NCBI GenBank assembly: GCA_019638495.1
Contig: JAHBTQ010000002.1
Location: forward strand, 744,001 to 808,000
Length of the DNA: 64,000 nucleotides
Origin: Taibaiella sp.
GTDB lineage: Bacteria; Bacteroidota; Bacteroidia; Chitinophagales; Chitinophagaceae
Reading direction: 5' to 3'
Part shown: positions 18,571 to 28,129 of the stretch, in pieces
Layout of the letters: the number at the start of each line of letters is the position of its first letter
Position numbering within the stretch: the first letter of the stretch is position 1
Position numbers and translations under genes: made by a program
Notes under the pieces: generated by a model
What the model was told of the DNA's origin: nothing
The model's input: only the letters and a program-made list of their open reading frames with translations
Databases searched by the model: none

Positions 18571-19281
18571 CTACGCCATGCTGTGGAAAACATGCTGAAC
18601 GTCATCGTCCTGCTCCAGGCGCTCTATCAGTTTAAACACATCTTCAGACTGGGCGTCAGAAACTTCCATTGGGTTCAAAGGAATCCATTCCAACTCAGAT
18701 GAAATTGGAGTTAATCCCTTCTCTTCCAATGCCTTCTGCATGTTACCGAAATCAGTAAATCCGCAACGGATAATGATGTTACCTTCGCTATCCTCTCCCA
18801 CTTCCTCCAGTCCATAATCAATAAGTTCCAGCTCCATGTCATCCATATTTACGCCTTCCGGCTTCAGTTTGAAGACACCAAGGTGTTTAAATAGGAATGC
18901 TACAGAACCGCTGTTGCCAAGCGCACCACCGCCCTTATTAAAGTGCGAGCGAACGTTTGCAACTGTTCGGGTAGTGTTGTCGGTAGCGGTAACAACAAGT
19001 ATCGCTACCCCATGCGGCGCATATCCCTCGTAAAGAACCTCGTCATAGTTAGAAGTGTCTTTTCCTAATGCGTTCTTGATCGCCGCTTCGATCCTATCCT
19101 TAGGCATGTTCACGCCCTTGGCATTCTGCATCACACGACGCAGCATCGGGTTGTTGTTAGCATCTGGCCCGCCCTTCTTTACAGCTATTGCTATTTCCTT
19201 TCCAATCCTGCTGAATTGTTTAGCCATGCGGTCATAACGCGCAAACATGGCCGACTTACGTACTTCAAATATCCTACCCAT
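18571..19281 (-). CDS. yebC: YebC/PmpR-family transcription/translation factor
   Basis: 236 residues starting MGRIFEVRKSAMFAR, with the conserved FSRIGKEIAIAVKKGG, NMPKDRIEAAIKNA, YEGYAPHGVAILV and FNKGGGALG blocks that define the family. Originally described as a transcription regulator; recent work on family members connects it with relief of ribosome stalling. It sits 47 bp upstream of rsmG on the same strand in gene order, probably as a separate unit. Confidence 0.93.
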   Translation of the reverse strand: MGRIFEVRKSAMFARYDRMAKQFSRIGKEIAIAVKKGGPDANNNPMLRRVMQNAKGVNMPKDRIEAAIKNALGKDTSNYDEVLYEGYAPHGVAILVVTATDNTTRTVANVRSHFNKGGGALGNSGSVAFLFKHLGVFKLKPEGVNMDDMELELIDYGLEEVGEDSEGNIIIRCGFTDFGNMQKALEEKGLTPISSELEWIPLNPMEVSDAQSEDVFKLIERLEQDDDVQHVFHSMA

Positions 19282-19328
19282 ATGGTTTATTAAGAGGTAA
19301 TGTTTTCCGGTCGCAAAAGTAAGAAATG

Positions 19329-19982
19329 TTACAGTTTGGGGATATACACCACGTACTTTTCTTCAAATGAAGGTTCAGGGAATATGTCGTGTACGCTCCA
19401 GGCTTGAACAATTCGTTTCAAACCGGTCTCGGCAATTTCATTTCTGAGGTCGCCGCCTTTCAGGCATATCAGCCCATTCGGCAGTTCCTCACCCTTTTGC
19501 CCACGCACCAGTTTAGCGTTCACCCAGCGCCAAAGGTCGTTTAGCGGTGCCACTGCACGGGAAACAGCATAGTCAAATGTTTGCCCTTTTATCTCCTCGA
19601 CACGTGTGTGAACGGCAGTAACATTTTTCAAACCTATTGCCGAAGCTACCTCCTGCACCACTTTGATCTTTTTGCCAATACTGTCGGCGAGCAGAAATTC
19701 CACTTCGGGGTAGAAAATGGCCAATGGGATACCGGGGAACCCACCACCGGTGCCAATATCTATAATCCTCGCTCCATTATCGAATGGACAAATAGCTGCA
19801 AGCGCTAATGAATGCAGCACATGTTTTTCGTAAAGAGAGTCGATATCCTTTCGGGAAATCACGTTGATCTTCTCATTCCATTCCTTGTACACGCCTTCAA
19901 GCGCCTGCAATTGCTGCAGTTGCAAGGGTGAAAAGTCGCTGAAATATTTAAGGACTATGTCCAGGTTGTTTTGTTCTTCCAT
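19329..19982 (-). CDS. rsmG: 16S rRNA (guanine527-N7)-methyltransferase RsmG
   Basis: 217 residues. Motifs are NVISRKDIDSLYEKHVLHSL, the SAM-binding IIDIGTGGGFPGIPLAI and VSRAVAPL. This enzyme methylates N7 of G527 in 16S rRNA and is cytoplasmic. Its start codon lies inside the end of the upstream glycosyltransferase gene (28-bp overlap), so the two are probably co-transcribed, although they have no obvious functional link. Confidence 0.95.
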   Translation of the reverse strand: MEEQNNLDIVLKYFSDFSPLQLQQLQALEGVYKEWNEKINVISRKDIDSLYEKHVLHSLALAAICPFDNGARIIDIGTGGGFPGIPLAIFYPEVEFLLADSIGKKIKVVQEVASAIGLKNVTAVHTRVEEIKGQTFDYAVSRAVAPLNDLWRWVNAKLVRGQKGEELPNGLICLKGGDLRNEIAETGLKRIVQAWSVHDIFPEPSFEEKYVVYIPKL

Positions 19983-21040
19983 GCTATATATGGCAGGAGC
20001 GCAAAGTTATACATCATCCACCCAATGTCGAACACGGGCAACAGGAATAGAACATCTTTCTCGTAAACAGCGCGCGCAGCACGGTATTGCGCCAGCCAAA
20101 GTAATGTGCATCTGGCCCCCCAAAGCCAGCATACAGTGCCGGCTGCCGGAGTAACTAACAATAAAAAGAATGACAGCCACCCTGCTGCATGGCTTAATCC
20201 GTAGGCACCCAGCAACAATTTCACATGCAACCGGTAGTATTTACCCGTAGACAAGTGTCTTTGTTTTTGCGCGTACCAGTCGGCCCAGGTAGCCTTAGCT
20301 GTTGTGACTGTAAACGAAGCGGGATCATCCTGTATAGCGTAGTTTTCGCGTGTTGCAGTACAGCGCACCAGCATATCATCATCGCCCTGCGGTAAGGCAG
20401 TCCAGACCGGGTCGTTCATCGCGCGCCGCATAGCCTGCTTGGTGCAGGCAAGATTTCGCCCAACGGCCATATAGGGCGCCCCACCCCGCGCCATAACACA
20501 CATCTGCAGCCAGGTATGCACCGTTTCCCAACGTGTAAACGAATTAAGCACACCCGACCCTTTACGATAGCCGCCGTATCCTGCTACAATTTCCTTGGCG
20601 CCATTAAGCTGCCCAGTCATCAGCCTAATCCATTGGTCGGTTGCAGGTTTGCAATCCGCGTCGGTGAATAGAAGCTTTTCATGCGCTGCAGCAGCCACAG
20701 CCTCCGCTATCAGCCTCTTTTTGCCGTTACCACCATCAGTCACCTCCAGTACTATGAGCTTACCATATTTACCCTTATACTCCGTTAAAACGGACATAGA
20801 ATCGTCCGTTGAGCCATCATTAACTACAATGACCTCGAACTTAGCATATCGCTGTTCTAAAATAATGGGCAGGTTTTGCCGAAGATTTTCCGCCTCGTTT
20901 CTCGCACAGATGATAACCGAGACGCCATCTCCATCAACTTCTTCCACTGGCTGCATCTTTCGCCCTCCTCGCAGCAGGAACAGCAGTCCAAAGTCGAGCT
21001 GGACAATTACACAAAGAAGGAAGATGTAGAAAAGCAACAC
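19955..21040 (-). CDS. Membrane glycosyltransferase, family 2
   Basis: 361 residues. An N-terminal membrane helix (about 1-22) is followed by a GT-A domain with VSVIICARNEAENL, VNDGSTDDS, a DXD-type TDADC and GDDDM, and a Q..RH variant of the QxxRW motif (QKQRHLSTG). About three C-terminal transmembrane helices follow. This is the layout of membrane-bound processive or single-transfer GT2 enzymes acting on envelope polymers or lipids. The acceptor is unknown. The gene overlaps rsmG by 28 bp. Confidence 0.85.
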   Translation of the reverse strand: MLLFYIFLLCVIVQLDFGLLFLLRGGRKMQPVEEVDGDGVSVIICARNEAENLRQNLPIILEQRYAKFEVIVVNDGSTDDSMSVLTEYKGKYGKLIVLEVTDGGNGKKRLIAEAVAAAAHEKLLFTDADCKPATDQWIRLMTGQLNGAKEIVAGYGGYRKGSGVLNSFTRWETVHTWLQMCVMARGGAPYMAVGRNLACTKQAMRRAMNDPVWTALPQGDDDMLVRCTATRENYAIQDDPASFTVTTAKATWADWYAQKQRHLSTGKYYRLHVKLLLGAYGLSHAAGWLSFFLLLVTPAAGTVCWLWGARCTLLWLAQYRAARAVYEKDVLFLLPVFDIGWMMYNFALLPYIAWKNKTTWT

Positions 21041-21244
21041 GCGATAAAGGTAATAGCAATTGCAAACCGCGCGAATATCTCAGGCTTATACACGGCACCA
21101 TTAACAATAAAATCACTATATCTATATCTTCAGATACGAAAAACACTTGGCCATTAGCGCCGTAATTGGTTCACCGGGAAAGAAATGGATGCCGCTGGGA
21201 GTTGTCGGCTACCCCTTAAACGCACCAGAATTGAGGTTATTGAT

Positions 21245-21955
21245 CTACCTATGGAGCCGGTATTCCCTGTAATTAGCCCTAACCCATGCTTTCAGTTCCA
21301 GTTCTGTAGCTGCACGAGCAAAATCATATTCCATGGGATAATGATTGATGAAAGTGGCAATGCTATCCGGGTCTTTCAGATCGATAAGTAAAGCAACAAC
21401 CTCCAAATTGTAACGCGAGTCGATAAATTTGACTTCATCGTCAGATACGAAGCCTTTTCGGAATTTCTTTGCTTGTTTACCATTACCGGTAATCTTATCG
21501 GCCAGCCAACCAAAGCAGCCGCTGCATCCCAGGCCTGTATATCTTGGTTTTGGCGTTAGCGGGCGGGTAAGTTCGTGACCATACATCTCATGACGTTCTG
21601 CTGAATCGCGCTGGTATTTTGTACGCGAAGAAATTATGACACGCTGTAGCATCACCTCGTTGGGCACGAGTTTCACCACCATTCTTTGCCCATCGTCAAC
21701 AGCAACAATTACGGTACCTGCCTCGAAAGACATATGCGAAAACGTGAGCACATGTCCTCGTTCCGCTATTATGCTGAAATGACCATCTGCATCTGAGAGT
21801 GCAACCGCGCCGGTTTTTTTGTTCACTACAGACGCATTCACGACTGGCTGCTCGTGCTCAGAATCCAGTACAACGCCTTTTACCACTTGCCCCAAACTGG
21901 CAAGCCTGGCAGCTAAGGCAAGGAATACAAACAGCAAACGCATGTGCACTCTCAA
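21245..21955 (-). CDS. Exported protein with carboxypeptidase-regulatory-like domain
   Basis: 236 residues. The signal peptide ends near ASLGQ. Residues about 24-105 form a CarboxypepD_reg-like beta-sandwich (VKGVVLDSEHEQPVVNASV...SDADGHFSI), as seen at the N-termini of TonB-dependent transporters but without a receptor barrel here. The C-terminal part (GCSGCFGWLADKI, then a helical stretch) is unrecognised. It probably lies in the periplasm or on the outer membrane. An internal ATG at the fifth codon is also possible. Confidence 0.65.
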   Translation of the reverse strand: MRVHMRLLFVFLALAARLASLGQVVKGVVLDSEHEQPVVNASVVNKKTGAVALSDADGHFSIIAERGHVLTFSHMSFEAGTVIVAVDDGQRMVVKLVPNEVMLQRVIISSRTKYQRDSAERHEMYGHELTRPLTPKPRYTGLGCSGCFGWLADKITGNGKQAKKFRKGFVSDDEVKFIDSRYNLEVVALLIDLKDPDSIATFINHYPMEYDFARAATELELKAWVRANYREYRLHR

Positions 21956-22056
21956 AATTACTCTGAGTTGCGATAAACCATAAGATTTTCGAATACTTTA
22001 ACGTAGGGTAATGCTTTGCCGCCATATTGCTATTTTTACACTCAAGCGCAATCGAC

Positions 22057-22728
22057 ATGGACGTAGCTATCGAACCGAGCTGGAAACAAGAACTAACCCA
22101 AGAATTTGAAAAACCCTACTTCGGACATATCGTCCATTTTCTGAAAGAAGAAAAGAAATTGGGTAAGGTCATCTACCCGCCCGGCCCGCAAATATTCAAT
22201 GCCTTTGAATACACTCCCTTCAGCCGGGTGAAGGTTGTCATATTGGGACAAGACCCATACCACAACCCCGGCCAGGCGCATGGTTTATGCTTTTCGGTCG
22301 CAGATGGTGTTCAGCCACCGCCTTCGCTCGTCAACATTTTCAAAGAAATCCAGACCGACCTTGGCGTGAGTATAAATAACACAGGCAACCTGGAAAAATG
22401 GGCGAAACAGGGCGTACTACTACTAAATGCAGCATTGACCGTCGAAGCCCATAATGCCAATTCCCACAGCCAAATTGGCTGGCACACATTTACAGACGAG
22501 GTGATCAGAAAAGTATCAGAACACCGAGAGCACGTCGCATTTCTATTATGGGGACGGTTTGCCCAAAATAAGTCGGTTCTGATTGACAGCTCCAGGCACC
22601 TTATTCTGAAGGCGGCACACCCATCTCCACTATCGGCCTTTAACGGCTTCTTTGGCTGTGGACATTTCAGCAAAACAAATGCCTACCTGCAGCAAAACGG
22701 GCAGAGCCCTATCGACTGGGCGCTTTAG
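22057..22728 (+). CDS. ung: Uracil-DNA glycosylase, family 1
   Basis: The start at 22057 ([13 protein letters not shown]) fits the family; the frame to 22027 adds ten residues. 223 residues with the water-activating motif [13 protein letters not shown] (Asp66), the uracil-recognition region and the DNA-intercalation motif [14 protein letters not shown]. It removes uracil from DNA in base-excision repair. The polysaccharide deacetylase gene follows 39 bp downstream on the same strand. Confidence 0.95.
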   Translation: MDVAIEPSWKQELTQEFEKPYFGHIVHFLKEEKKLGKVIYPPGPQIFNAFEYTPFSRVKVVILGQDPYHNPGQAHGLCFSVADGVQPPPSLVNIFKEIQTDLGVSINNTGNLEKWAKQGVLLLNAALTVEAHNANSHSQIGWHTFTDEVIRKVSEHREHVAFLLWGRFAQNKSVLIDSSRHLILKAAHPSPLSAFNGFFGCGHFSKTNAYLQQNGQSPIDWAL

Positions 22729-22767
22729 TGCTCACAATAGCAGAACTGAATTTACGTTCTTAGGAAT

Positions 22768-23397
22768 ATGCAGACATACAAGGTCAAAACACCGCGCTGG
22801 TTAAAACGCATACTGCCACATGGTATGGTCTGGGAAATAGCTGACAGAAACGCTGTTTACTTAACCTTTGATGATGGCCCTAACCCGTCGGTTACCCCCT
22901 TTGTGCTGGCCCAACTGGAGCAATACAACGCAAAAGCGACATTCTTCTGTGTAGGAAACAACGTTGCCCGCTACCCGGAGGTTTTCAAAGCGGTTAAAGC
23001 CGCAGGACATACTACCGGCAACCATACCTACAACCACCTGAACGGCTGGCATACAAGCAGCGCTCATTATCTGAGAAATATTGCCCAGGCAGACAAGCAC
23101 ATAGAGAGCAGGCTTTTTCGCCCACCTTACGGCCGGATCAAGCTGACCCAATACCGGAAACTGTTAAGAAGATATCCTGACTGGAAAGTATATATGTGGG
23201 ACATCCTCAGCGGCGACTTTGACACCTCTATCACAGGACAGCAGTGCCTCACGAACGTGCTGGAGGCATTGGAGCCGGGCTCAATAGTAGTTTTTCATGA
23301 CAGCGACAAAGCGAGGGAACGCCTGGAAGTGGCACTACCAGGAGTGCTGAAATATTGCCGCGACCGCGCGTGGGAGATGAAGGCGCTACCGGCTTAA
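22768..23397 (+). CDS. NodB-type polysaccharide deacetylase
   Basis: 209 residues with the canonical carbohydrate-esterase-4 motifs: TFDDGPNPS (catalytic Asp and metal Asp), GNHTYNH (metal histidines), RPPYG and the late VVFHDSD. There is no clear signal peptide, which leaves location uncertain. It may deacetylate peptidoglycan or another N-acetylated envelope polymer. The TatD gene follows 32 bp downstream on the same strand. Confidence 0.88.
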   Translation: MQTYKVKTPRWLKRILPHGMVWEIADRNAVYLTFDDGPNPSVTPFVLAQLEQYNAKATFFCVGNNVARYPEVFKAVKAAGHTTGNHTYNHLNGWHTSSAHYLRNIAQADKHIESRLFRPPYGRIKLTQYRKLLRRYPDWKVYMWDILSGDFDTSITGQQCLTNVLEALEPGSIVVFHDSDKARERLEVALPGVLKYCRDRAWEMKALPA

Positions 23398-23429
23398 AGC
23401 ATTAAGCTACACTACCCTACCTTTGCAAC

Positions 23430-24194
23430 ATGATTTTTACCGATACGCATACCCATCTCTACGACGAGCGATTGATGCAAGACGAAAACCAGGTGCAACG
23501 TGCTATCGATGCCGGAGTAACGTGTATGTACATGCCTAACTGTGATAGCGAAACCATACCGGGCATGCTGAAACTGGCAGATATGTACCCCGACAACTGC
23601 CTACCTATGATGGGCCTGCATCCATGCTACGTTAAAGAAGGATTTCGCAAAGAGCTGGACATCGTGGAACAACAGCTCGACGCAAGAAAATACTATGCCG
23701 TGGGTGAGATAGGACTCGATTACTATTGGGATTTGACCTTCAAAACAGAGCAGATTGACGCATATGAATACCAGATCAAACTAGCGCTGAAACACCAACT
23801 ACCCATCGTCGTGCACAGCCGCGAGTCTACACAAGACTGTATTGATGTGGCAAGAAGAAATCAGAACGGATCACTGAAGGGTATTTTCCATTGTTTCAGC
23901 GGCACACTGGCAGAGGCAAGGCAGATCATAGACATGGGGCTATACCTGGGGATAGGCGGCGTGGTAACGTATAGCAAGGGCACCTTGCCCGAAATCGTTA
24001 AAGAGATTCCTCTTGAGTCGATAGTCCTTGAAACAGATGCGCCCTACCTATCACCGGTGCCTCACAGGGGCAAACGAAACGAGAGTAGCTACATACCCAT
24101 AATAGCATCAAAAATTGCAGATCTGAAAGGTTTATCTGTAGAGGATGTGGCACGGATAACGACCGAAAATGCACAAAAGGTTTTTGCCAAATAA
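23430..24194 (+). CDS. TatD-family metal-dependent hydrolase
   Basis: 254 residues. The amidohydrolase-fold metal ligands are visible: TDTHTHLYD at the start, the catalytic-site Glu in VGEIGLDYYWD, HSRES, FHCFSG and ETDAPYLSPVPHRGKRN. Family members are Mg-dependent 3'-5' exonucleases or deoxyribonucleases. It starts 32 bp after the deacetylase gene. Confidence 0.92.
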   Translation: MIFTDTHTHLYDERLMQDENQVQRAIDAGVTCMYMPNCDSETIPGMLKLADMYPDNCLPMMGLHPCYVKEGFRKELDIVEQQLDARKYYAVGEIGLDYYWDLTFKTEQIDAYEYQIKLALKHQLPIVVHSRESTQDCIDVARRNQNGSLKGIFHCFSGTLAEARQIIDMGLYLGIGGVVTYSKGTLPEIVKEIPLESIVLETDAPYLSPVPHRGKRNESSYIPIIASKIADLKGLSVEDVARITTENAQKVFAK

Positions 24195-24233
24195 CATACA
24201 TCCTTTATCAAAGCAACTTACTACTTTTAGATC

Positions 24234-24830
24234 GTGAAAATCAAATTTCAGATAGGAATACTGGCACTGGCCTTGATGTCAGTTTTTTCATTGCAGTCTT
24301 GTAAGGAAGAAGATGAAAAGCTGAAAGAGGACTTTTCTAATGTCAACGGCAGCTATTTTTCTGTCAGGCAGTTTGCCCTTGACCAGTGGAACACGTTCTA
24401 CGGAGAACCGTTCCTGATAGTAAAATCGGTTCGGGTAAATGAAGGACGGTATGACAGTAGCTACACTACCTCCGATACTTTGAACTGGGGTAAAATATTC
24501 AAAGTTTTCTTTGCTACTGATATCAGCGACCGCAAGTTTCTCGGCAAGTACAAGTACACTCAATTTGAAGACGCGCAAGACGAAACGCTGAACCTGTTTT
24601 ACGAAGCGCTGGACGATGACCTTTATACACGGAAACTGCTTATCACCGCAGACCAGTATAGTCATAAAGTTCGAGGCATATATATTGAGGCAGTTGAAAA
24701 CTCTGTAGGCGATGCCAAAATCATGAAGCTTTACTATAAGCCCATGAAGCGCATACAAATACAGGAAACCGAAAGCCCCATGATGGGAGAAAAAAAGCAC
24801 ACCGTAACAGAGTACGAATTTATACGGTAG
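24234..24830 (+). CDS. Lipoprotein of unknown function
   Basis: 198 residues, starting with GTG at 24234 (MKIKFQIGILAL). The signal peptide ends in the lipobox SLQSC, followed by an acidic linker (KEEDEKLKEDF). The remainder is mixed alpha/beta with no recognised domain. It sits between tatD and uvrC on the same strand, with 22 bp to uvrC. Confidence 0.65.
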   Translation: MKIKFQIGILALALMSVFSLQSCKEEDEKLKEDFSNVNGSYFSVRQFALDQWNTFYGEPFLIVKSVRVNEGRYDSSYTTSDTLNWGKIFKVFFATDISDRKFLGKYKYTQFEDAQDETLNLFYEALDDDLYTRKLLITADQYSHKVRGIYIEAVENSVGDAKIMKLYYKPMKRIQIQETESPMMGEKKHTVTEYEFIR

Positions 24831-24852
24831 GACCGCTTGTGGAGAGTGAGCT

Positions 24853-26664
24853 ATGACGAGAGATGAATTTGCAGAGATAATTAAGACCCTTCCGCATTCG
24901 CCCGGATGCTATAAGTACTATAGTTCTGAAAACGAGCTACTTTATGTGGGCAAGGCAAAAGACCTGCGTAAACGCGTAAGCTCCTACTTCAACAAGACGG
25001 TGGACAACCTGAAGACCAGGAAGCTGGTGCTGCTTATCCATTCCATTGATTTTACAGTTACCGAAACGGAGCACGACGCCTTCCTGCTTGAGAACTCACT
25101 CATTAAGCATTTCCAGCCACGCTTTAACATAGCGCTCAAAGACGACAAGACTTACCCTTACATTGTCATCAAAAACGAGCCATTCCCGCGCGTATTTCTT
25201 ACCCGGCGTATGATAAGGGACGGCTCGGAATACCTGGGGCCATTTACGGGTGTCCTACAGGTGAGGGAGATGCTGGAGATGGTAAAAAACAACATTCCTC
25301 TTCGCACCTGCAACCTGAATCTCTCCCCTGCCAACATTGCAAAAGGCAAGTACAAAGTATGCCTCGAATACCACATTGGCAATTGTAAGGGCCCATGCCA
25401 GGGTTTCCAGACAGCTGAGGACTATGCAACGAATCTGCAACAGGTGCGCCACATTCTAAGAGGAAACATAAACGATGTGGTGCGTCACCTGAAACAGGAA
25501 ATGGCTGAACATGCTGCGGCGCTGCAGTTTGAAAAAGCCCAGGTAACTAAACAAAAGATCGATTCGCTGCTCACATACAACTCCCGCTCTACGGTTGTTA
25601 ACCCGCGTTTGGGAAACCTTGACGTTGCCTGCATTATTGACGACGACAAAAACTACTATGTCAACTATATGATGGTGAGTATGGGTGCCATCATCCACGT
25701 AAAAACGGTAGCCATAGAAAAGATACTTGACGAACAGGAGGAAGATGTACTGGCGCTGGCGCTGGATAATATGCGGGACACATTTCAGAGCAATGCGGAT
25801 GAGGCGATCTGCTCTCTGCAAGTAGAAGTTACGAACGCGGACATGAAAGTAACTGTGCCCAAGGCCGGCGACAAGAAGAAACTGCTGGAGATGAGCATAA
25901 AAAATGCAGAGATATTCAGGGAAGATGTAAAAAGAAGGAATACCCTGATGCTGCATGAAAGGACAAACGAAGAGAACATTGCCGTTCTGGAAGAACTTCA
26001 GGACTCGTTGCAGCTAAAGGACTTACCGGTGCACATAGAGTGTTTTGACAACTCAAACTTCCAGGGTGCGTATCCCGTAGCAGCCATGGTGCTGTTTCGA
26101 AACGGGCAACCTTCCAACAAGGAGTACAGGCACTTCCACATAAAAACGGTAGAGGGCATCAACGACTTTGCCTCTATGACCGAGGTCGTGTACCGCAGGT
26201 ACAAACGCCTCACAGAGGAGAACAAACCGCTGCCGCAACTCGTTATCATAGACGGAGGAAAAGGCCAGCTCGGAGCCGCATTAGAGAGCATAGAAAAGCT
26301 GGGAATTACTGGAAGGATGGCTATCGTTGGGCTTGCGAAGCGGGAAGAATCTATTTTCTTTCCGGGTGATAGCGACCCCATCCAGTTGCCATTTGACAGT
26401 CCGGCGCATCTGCTGATAAGGCGTATACGCGACGAGGTGCACAGATTTGGCATCACCTTTCACCGGCAAACGAGAAGCAAGGGTACCTTTAAGAATGAAC
26501 TTGAAGGCATACCCGGTATAGGCGAGAAAACTGCGACTGACCTGCTTAAAGAATTCCGTTCTGTGAAAAACATAAAAACATTGACTGAGCGCGAATTGAC
26601 GCGGGTTATTGGCGCCTCAAAAGCACGTGTAGTTTGGGAGTATTTCAATACCACCACCGAATGA
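24853..26664 (+). CDS. uvrC: Excinuclease ABC subunit C
   Basis: 603 residues. An N-terminal GIY-YIG nuclease domain (PGCYKYYSSENELLYVGKAKDLRKR) is followed by a cysteine segment, a UVR helical domain (about 205-240, NDVVRHLKQEM...FEKAQ), an RNase H-like nuclease domain (ECFDNSNFQGA, VIIDGGKGQLGAA, RDEVHRFGI) and C-terminal helix-hairpin-helix motifs (EGIPGIGEKTATDLL). It makes both incisions in nucleotide excision repair, 3' and 5' of the lesion. Confidence 0.95.
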   Translation: MTRDEFAEIIKTLPHSPGCYKYYSSENELLYVGKAKDLRKRVSSYFNKTVDNLKTRKLVLLIHSIDFTVTETEHDAFLLENSLIKHFQPRFNIALKDDKTYPYIVIKNEPFPRVFLTRRMIRDGSEYLGPFTGVLQVREMLEMVKNNIPLRTCNLNLSPANIAKGKYKVCLEYHIGNCKGPCQGFQTAEDYATNLQQVRHILRGNINDVVRHLKQEMAEHAAALQFEKAQVTKQKIDSLLTYNSRSTVVNPRLGNLDVACIIDDDKNYYVNYMMVSMGAIIHVKTVAIEKILDEQEEDVLALALDNMRDTFQSNADEAICSLQVEVTNADMKVTVPKAGDKKKLLEMSIKNAEIFREDVKRRNTLMLHERTNEENIAVLEELQDSLQLKDLPVHIECFDNSNFQGAYPVAAMVLFRNGQPSNKEYRHFHIKTVEGINDFASMTEVVYRRYKRLTEENKPLPQLVIIDGGKGQLGAALESIEKLGITGRMAIVGLAKREESIFFPGDSDPIQLPFDSPAHLLIRRIRDEVHRFGITFHRQTRSKGTFKNELEGIPGIGEKTATDLLKEFRSVKNIKTLTERELTRVIGASKARVVWEYFNTTTE

Positions 26665-26684
26665 CAACCTAAATAATTTCCCTT

Positions 26685-27041
26685 ATGTGGATAATGATCA
26701 GCGGACCTTACCGTAGCGGCACAGACGACCCAATGATCTGGGCGGGTAACCTTGCTAAAATGAACGAGGTTGCCAATCAATTACTTCTTAAAGGCCACAT
26801 TCCGATCATTGGTGTAAATATGGCGCTACCGGTCATTGACGCTGCGGGGCAAGATCGATATGATGCTGTCATGATGCCGATATCACTGGCCCTGGCCGAA
26901 AGGTGTGATGCTGTTCTGCGAATTGGCGGGACCTCCGCAAATGCAGATAGAGAGGTGGCGTTGTTCAAAAGGAAAGGACTGCCCGTTTATCTATCAGTTG
27001 ATGAAATACCCTACAGTGATGAGACGGGTGGACCCGGATAA
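26685..27041 (+). CDS. DUF4406-like nucleoside-deoxyribosyltransferase-fold protein
   Basis: 118 residues starting MWIMISGPYRSGTDDP, with a Rossmann-like layout (AERCDAVLRIGGTSANADREVALFKRKGLPVY) typical of DUF4406 and nucleoside 2-deoxyribosyltransferase-like proteins. The reaction is unknown. It lies 20 bp after uvrC and overlaps the convergent lipoprotein gene by about 31 bp at the 3' ends. Confidence 0.7.
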   Translation: MWIMISGPYRSGTDDPMIWAGNLAKMNEVANQLLLKGHIPIIGVNMALPVIDAAGQDRYDAVMMPISLALAERCDAVLRIGGTSANADREVALFKRKGLPVYLSVDEIPYSDETGGPG

Positions 27042-27799
27042 TTGTAGCTCCTGCCATCCCACGTCCTGATAAAAAAATTGGATTGCGGATGTAGATATGC
27101 ATAGTCACTCACCATACGTTGCAGGCTATCTGAAATGCCGCCATAGTTGTACAAAAAGTCTTTACGATAGAGGAATAGGTTCACGCCGTTATACGCAACA
27201 GTGAGCGTGCCAGAACGGATGGTAAAATAGTGATATTCCCCGTCTGGTAGCGTCAATGCCATTGCTCCCCTTTGCGCCAGGTCATTTGTAAAACTGTCTG
27301 CTATGGTGACATTAGAGGTGGCGGCATACATTACGTTTCCCCAGATAGTCCCGGATGGAATACGGGAACAAACAGAATCAGACACCGAAAGATTATCCAG
27401 CTTTTCGAACGTAATGCTCACTTTTTGCTCAGCAATCGTAAGTGTTCCTGTACTAAGACGGTTACCATTTTTCACTTTGAGGCTGTAGACCCCTTCGGCT
27501 AAGTTACCCAGGCCGAAGCTCTTGTCTACCCTGCGAGGCGCATACTTACAATTGGGAGGTGAGACCATGCCTGAAACGGTGAGTATAACTTCGCTTCCCG
27601 AGACCGATGACTCCCCCTGCAACACCGAGGAGCCGCAAGTGATACTGTTTTCGGTTTGGAGCACTAACACTACTTGCCTGGAATTGAAATTGAGCTCCTC
27701 ATACACACTGATGCTCATGGGCACATTGAAGTCGGGTTGCTTCTTTTTACAAGCTGTAACAATGAGCAGAAATACAGATAGGGAAAGAATCTTCTTCAT
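27011..27799 (-). CDS. Lipoprotein of unknown function
   Basis: 262 residues. The signal peptide ends in the lipobox IVTAC followed by a KKKQ linker. The body is predicted mostly beta-strand (repeated short hydrophobic/Thr-Ser-rich strands), consistent with an envelope-associated beta-sandwich protein. It overlaps the convergent DUF4406-like gene at the 3' end. It is the last gene before the AT-rich cassette. Confidence 0.6.
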   Translation of the reverse strand: MKKILSLSVFLLIVTACKKKQPDFNVPMSISVYEELNFNSRQVVLVLQTENSITCGSSVLQGESSVSGSEVILTVSGMVSPPNCKYAPRRVDKSFGLGNLAEGVYSLKVKNGNRLSTGTLTIAEQKVSITFEKLDNLSVSDSVCSRIPSGTIWGNVMYAATSNVTIADSFTNDLAQRGAMALTLPDGEYHYFTIRSGTLTVAYNGVNLFLYRKDFLYNYGGISDSLQRMVSDYAYLHPQSNFFIRTWDGRSYNYPGPPVSSL

Positions 27800-27878
27800 G
27801 AGAACATCTCCTTTAGGATGTGTTACGGAATAAAGTAAAATTAGGCAAGTTTGATGGTTGACTGAGCAGAAAGCCCGG

Positions 27879-27915
27879 AATTAAAAGGGCCGCAATAAAT
27901 GCAGCCCTTTTAATT
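27879..27915. terminator. Strong hairpin at the left edge of the AT-rich region
   Basis: Perfect 12-bp inverted repeat AATTAAAAGGGC/GCCCTTTTAATT with an additional inner GC/GC pair. The flanking A/T runs would let it terminate transcription in both directions. Confidence 0.75.
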
Positions 27916-27927
27916 CTCTTGATATCT

Positions 27928-27945
27928 TGACCAAAATCTGACCAA
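27928..27945 (+). repeat. Copy of a motif that precedes the tyrosine recombinase gene
   Basis: TGACCAAAATCTGACCAA, followed shortly by an ATG whose frame closes after 14 codons. Nearly the same motif with one extra C lies at 62,820-62,838 directly before the tyrosine recombinase start. No recombinase gene is present here. Confidence 0.6.
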
Positions 27946-27975
27946 AACATGCATCATCATTATAAAACAAGCATT

Positions 27976-28073
27976 ATAGCTCGAACAGTGTAGAGTGGAT
28001 GGGGGAAATGTCGAACCAGATCTTTGAAGACTTGGCGAAAATTTACGAAGTGGCAAATAATCTTAATCTATAA
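27976..28073 (+). repeat. Left direct repeat flanking the two-gene cassette (ORF-tail-like)
   Basis: Begins TAGCTCGAACAG and, after a short insertion, continues GGGAAATGTCGAACCA into an open frame of 21 codons (MSNQIFEDLAK..., stop TAA at 28071). A diverged copy lies at 29,727-29,811. Between the copies many codon changes are synonymous, so this looks like the 3' end of a conserved reading frame rather than random sequence. Confidence 0.65.
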
Positions 28074-28129
28074 TTGAAGAATAGCGATGGAAATGGAGCA
28101 TCATTTTTTCAATTGATTTTATGTTGTTT

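Noticed and set aside
24288-24800. 170-codon minus-strand frame opposite the lipoprotein before uvrC
   Set aside because: The plus-strand gene has a lipobox and good spacing to uvrC; the antisense frame has no motif.
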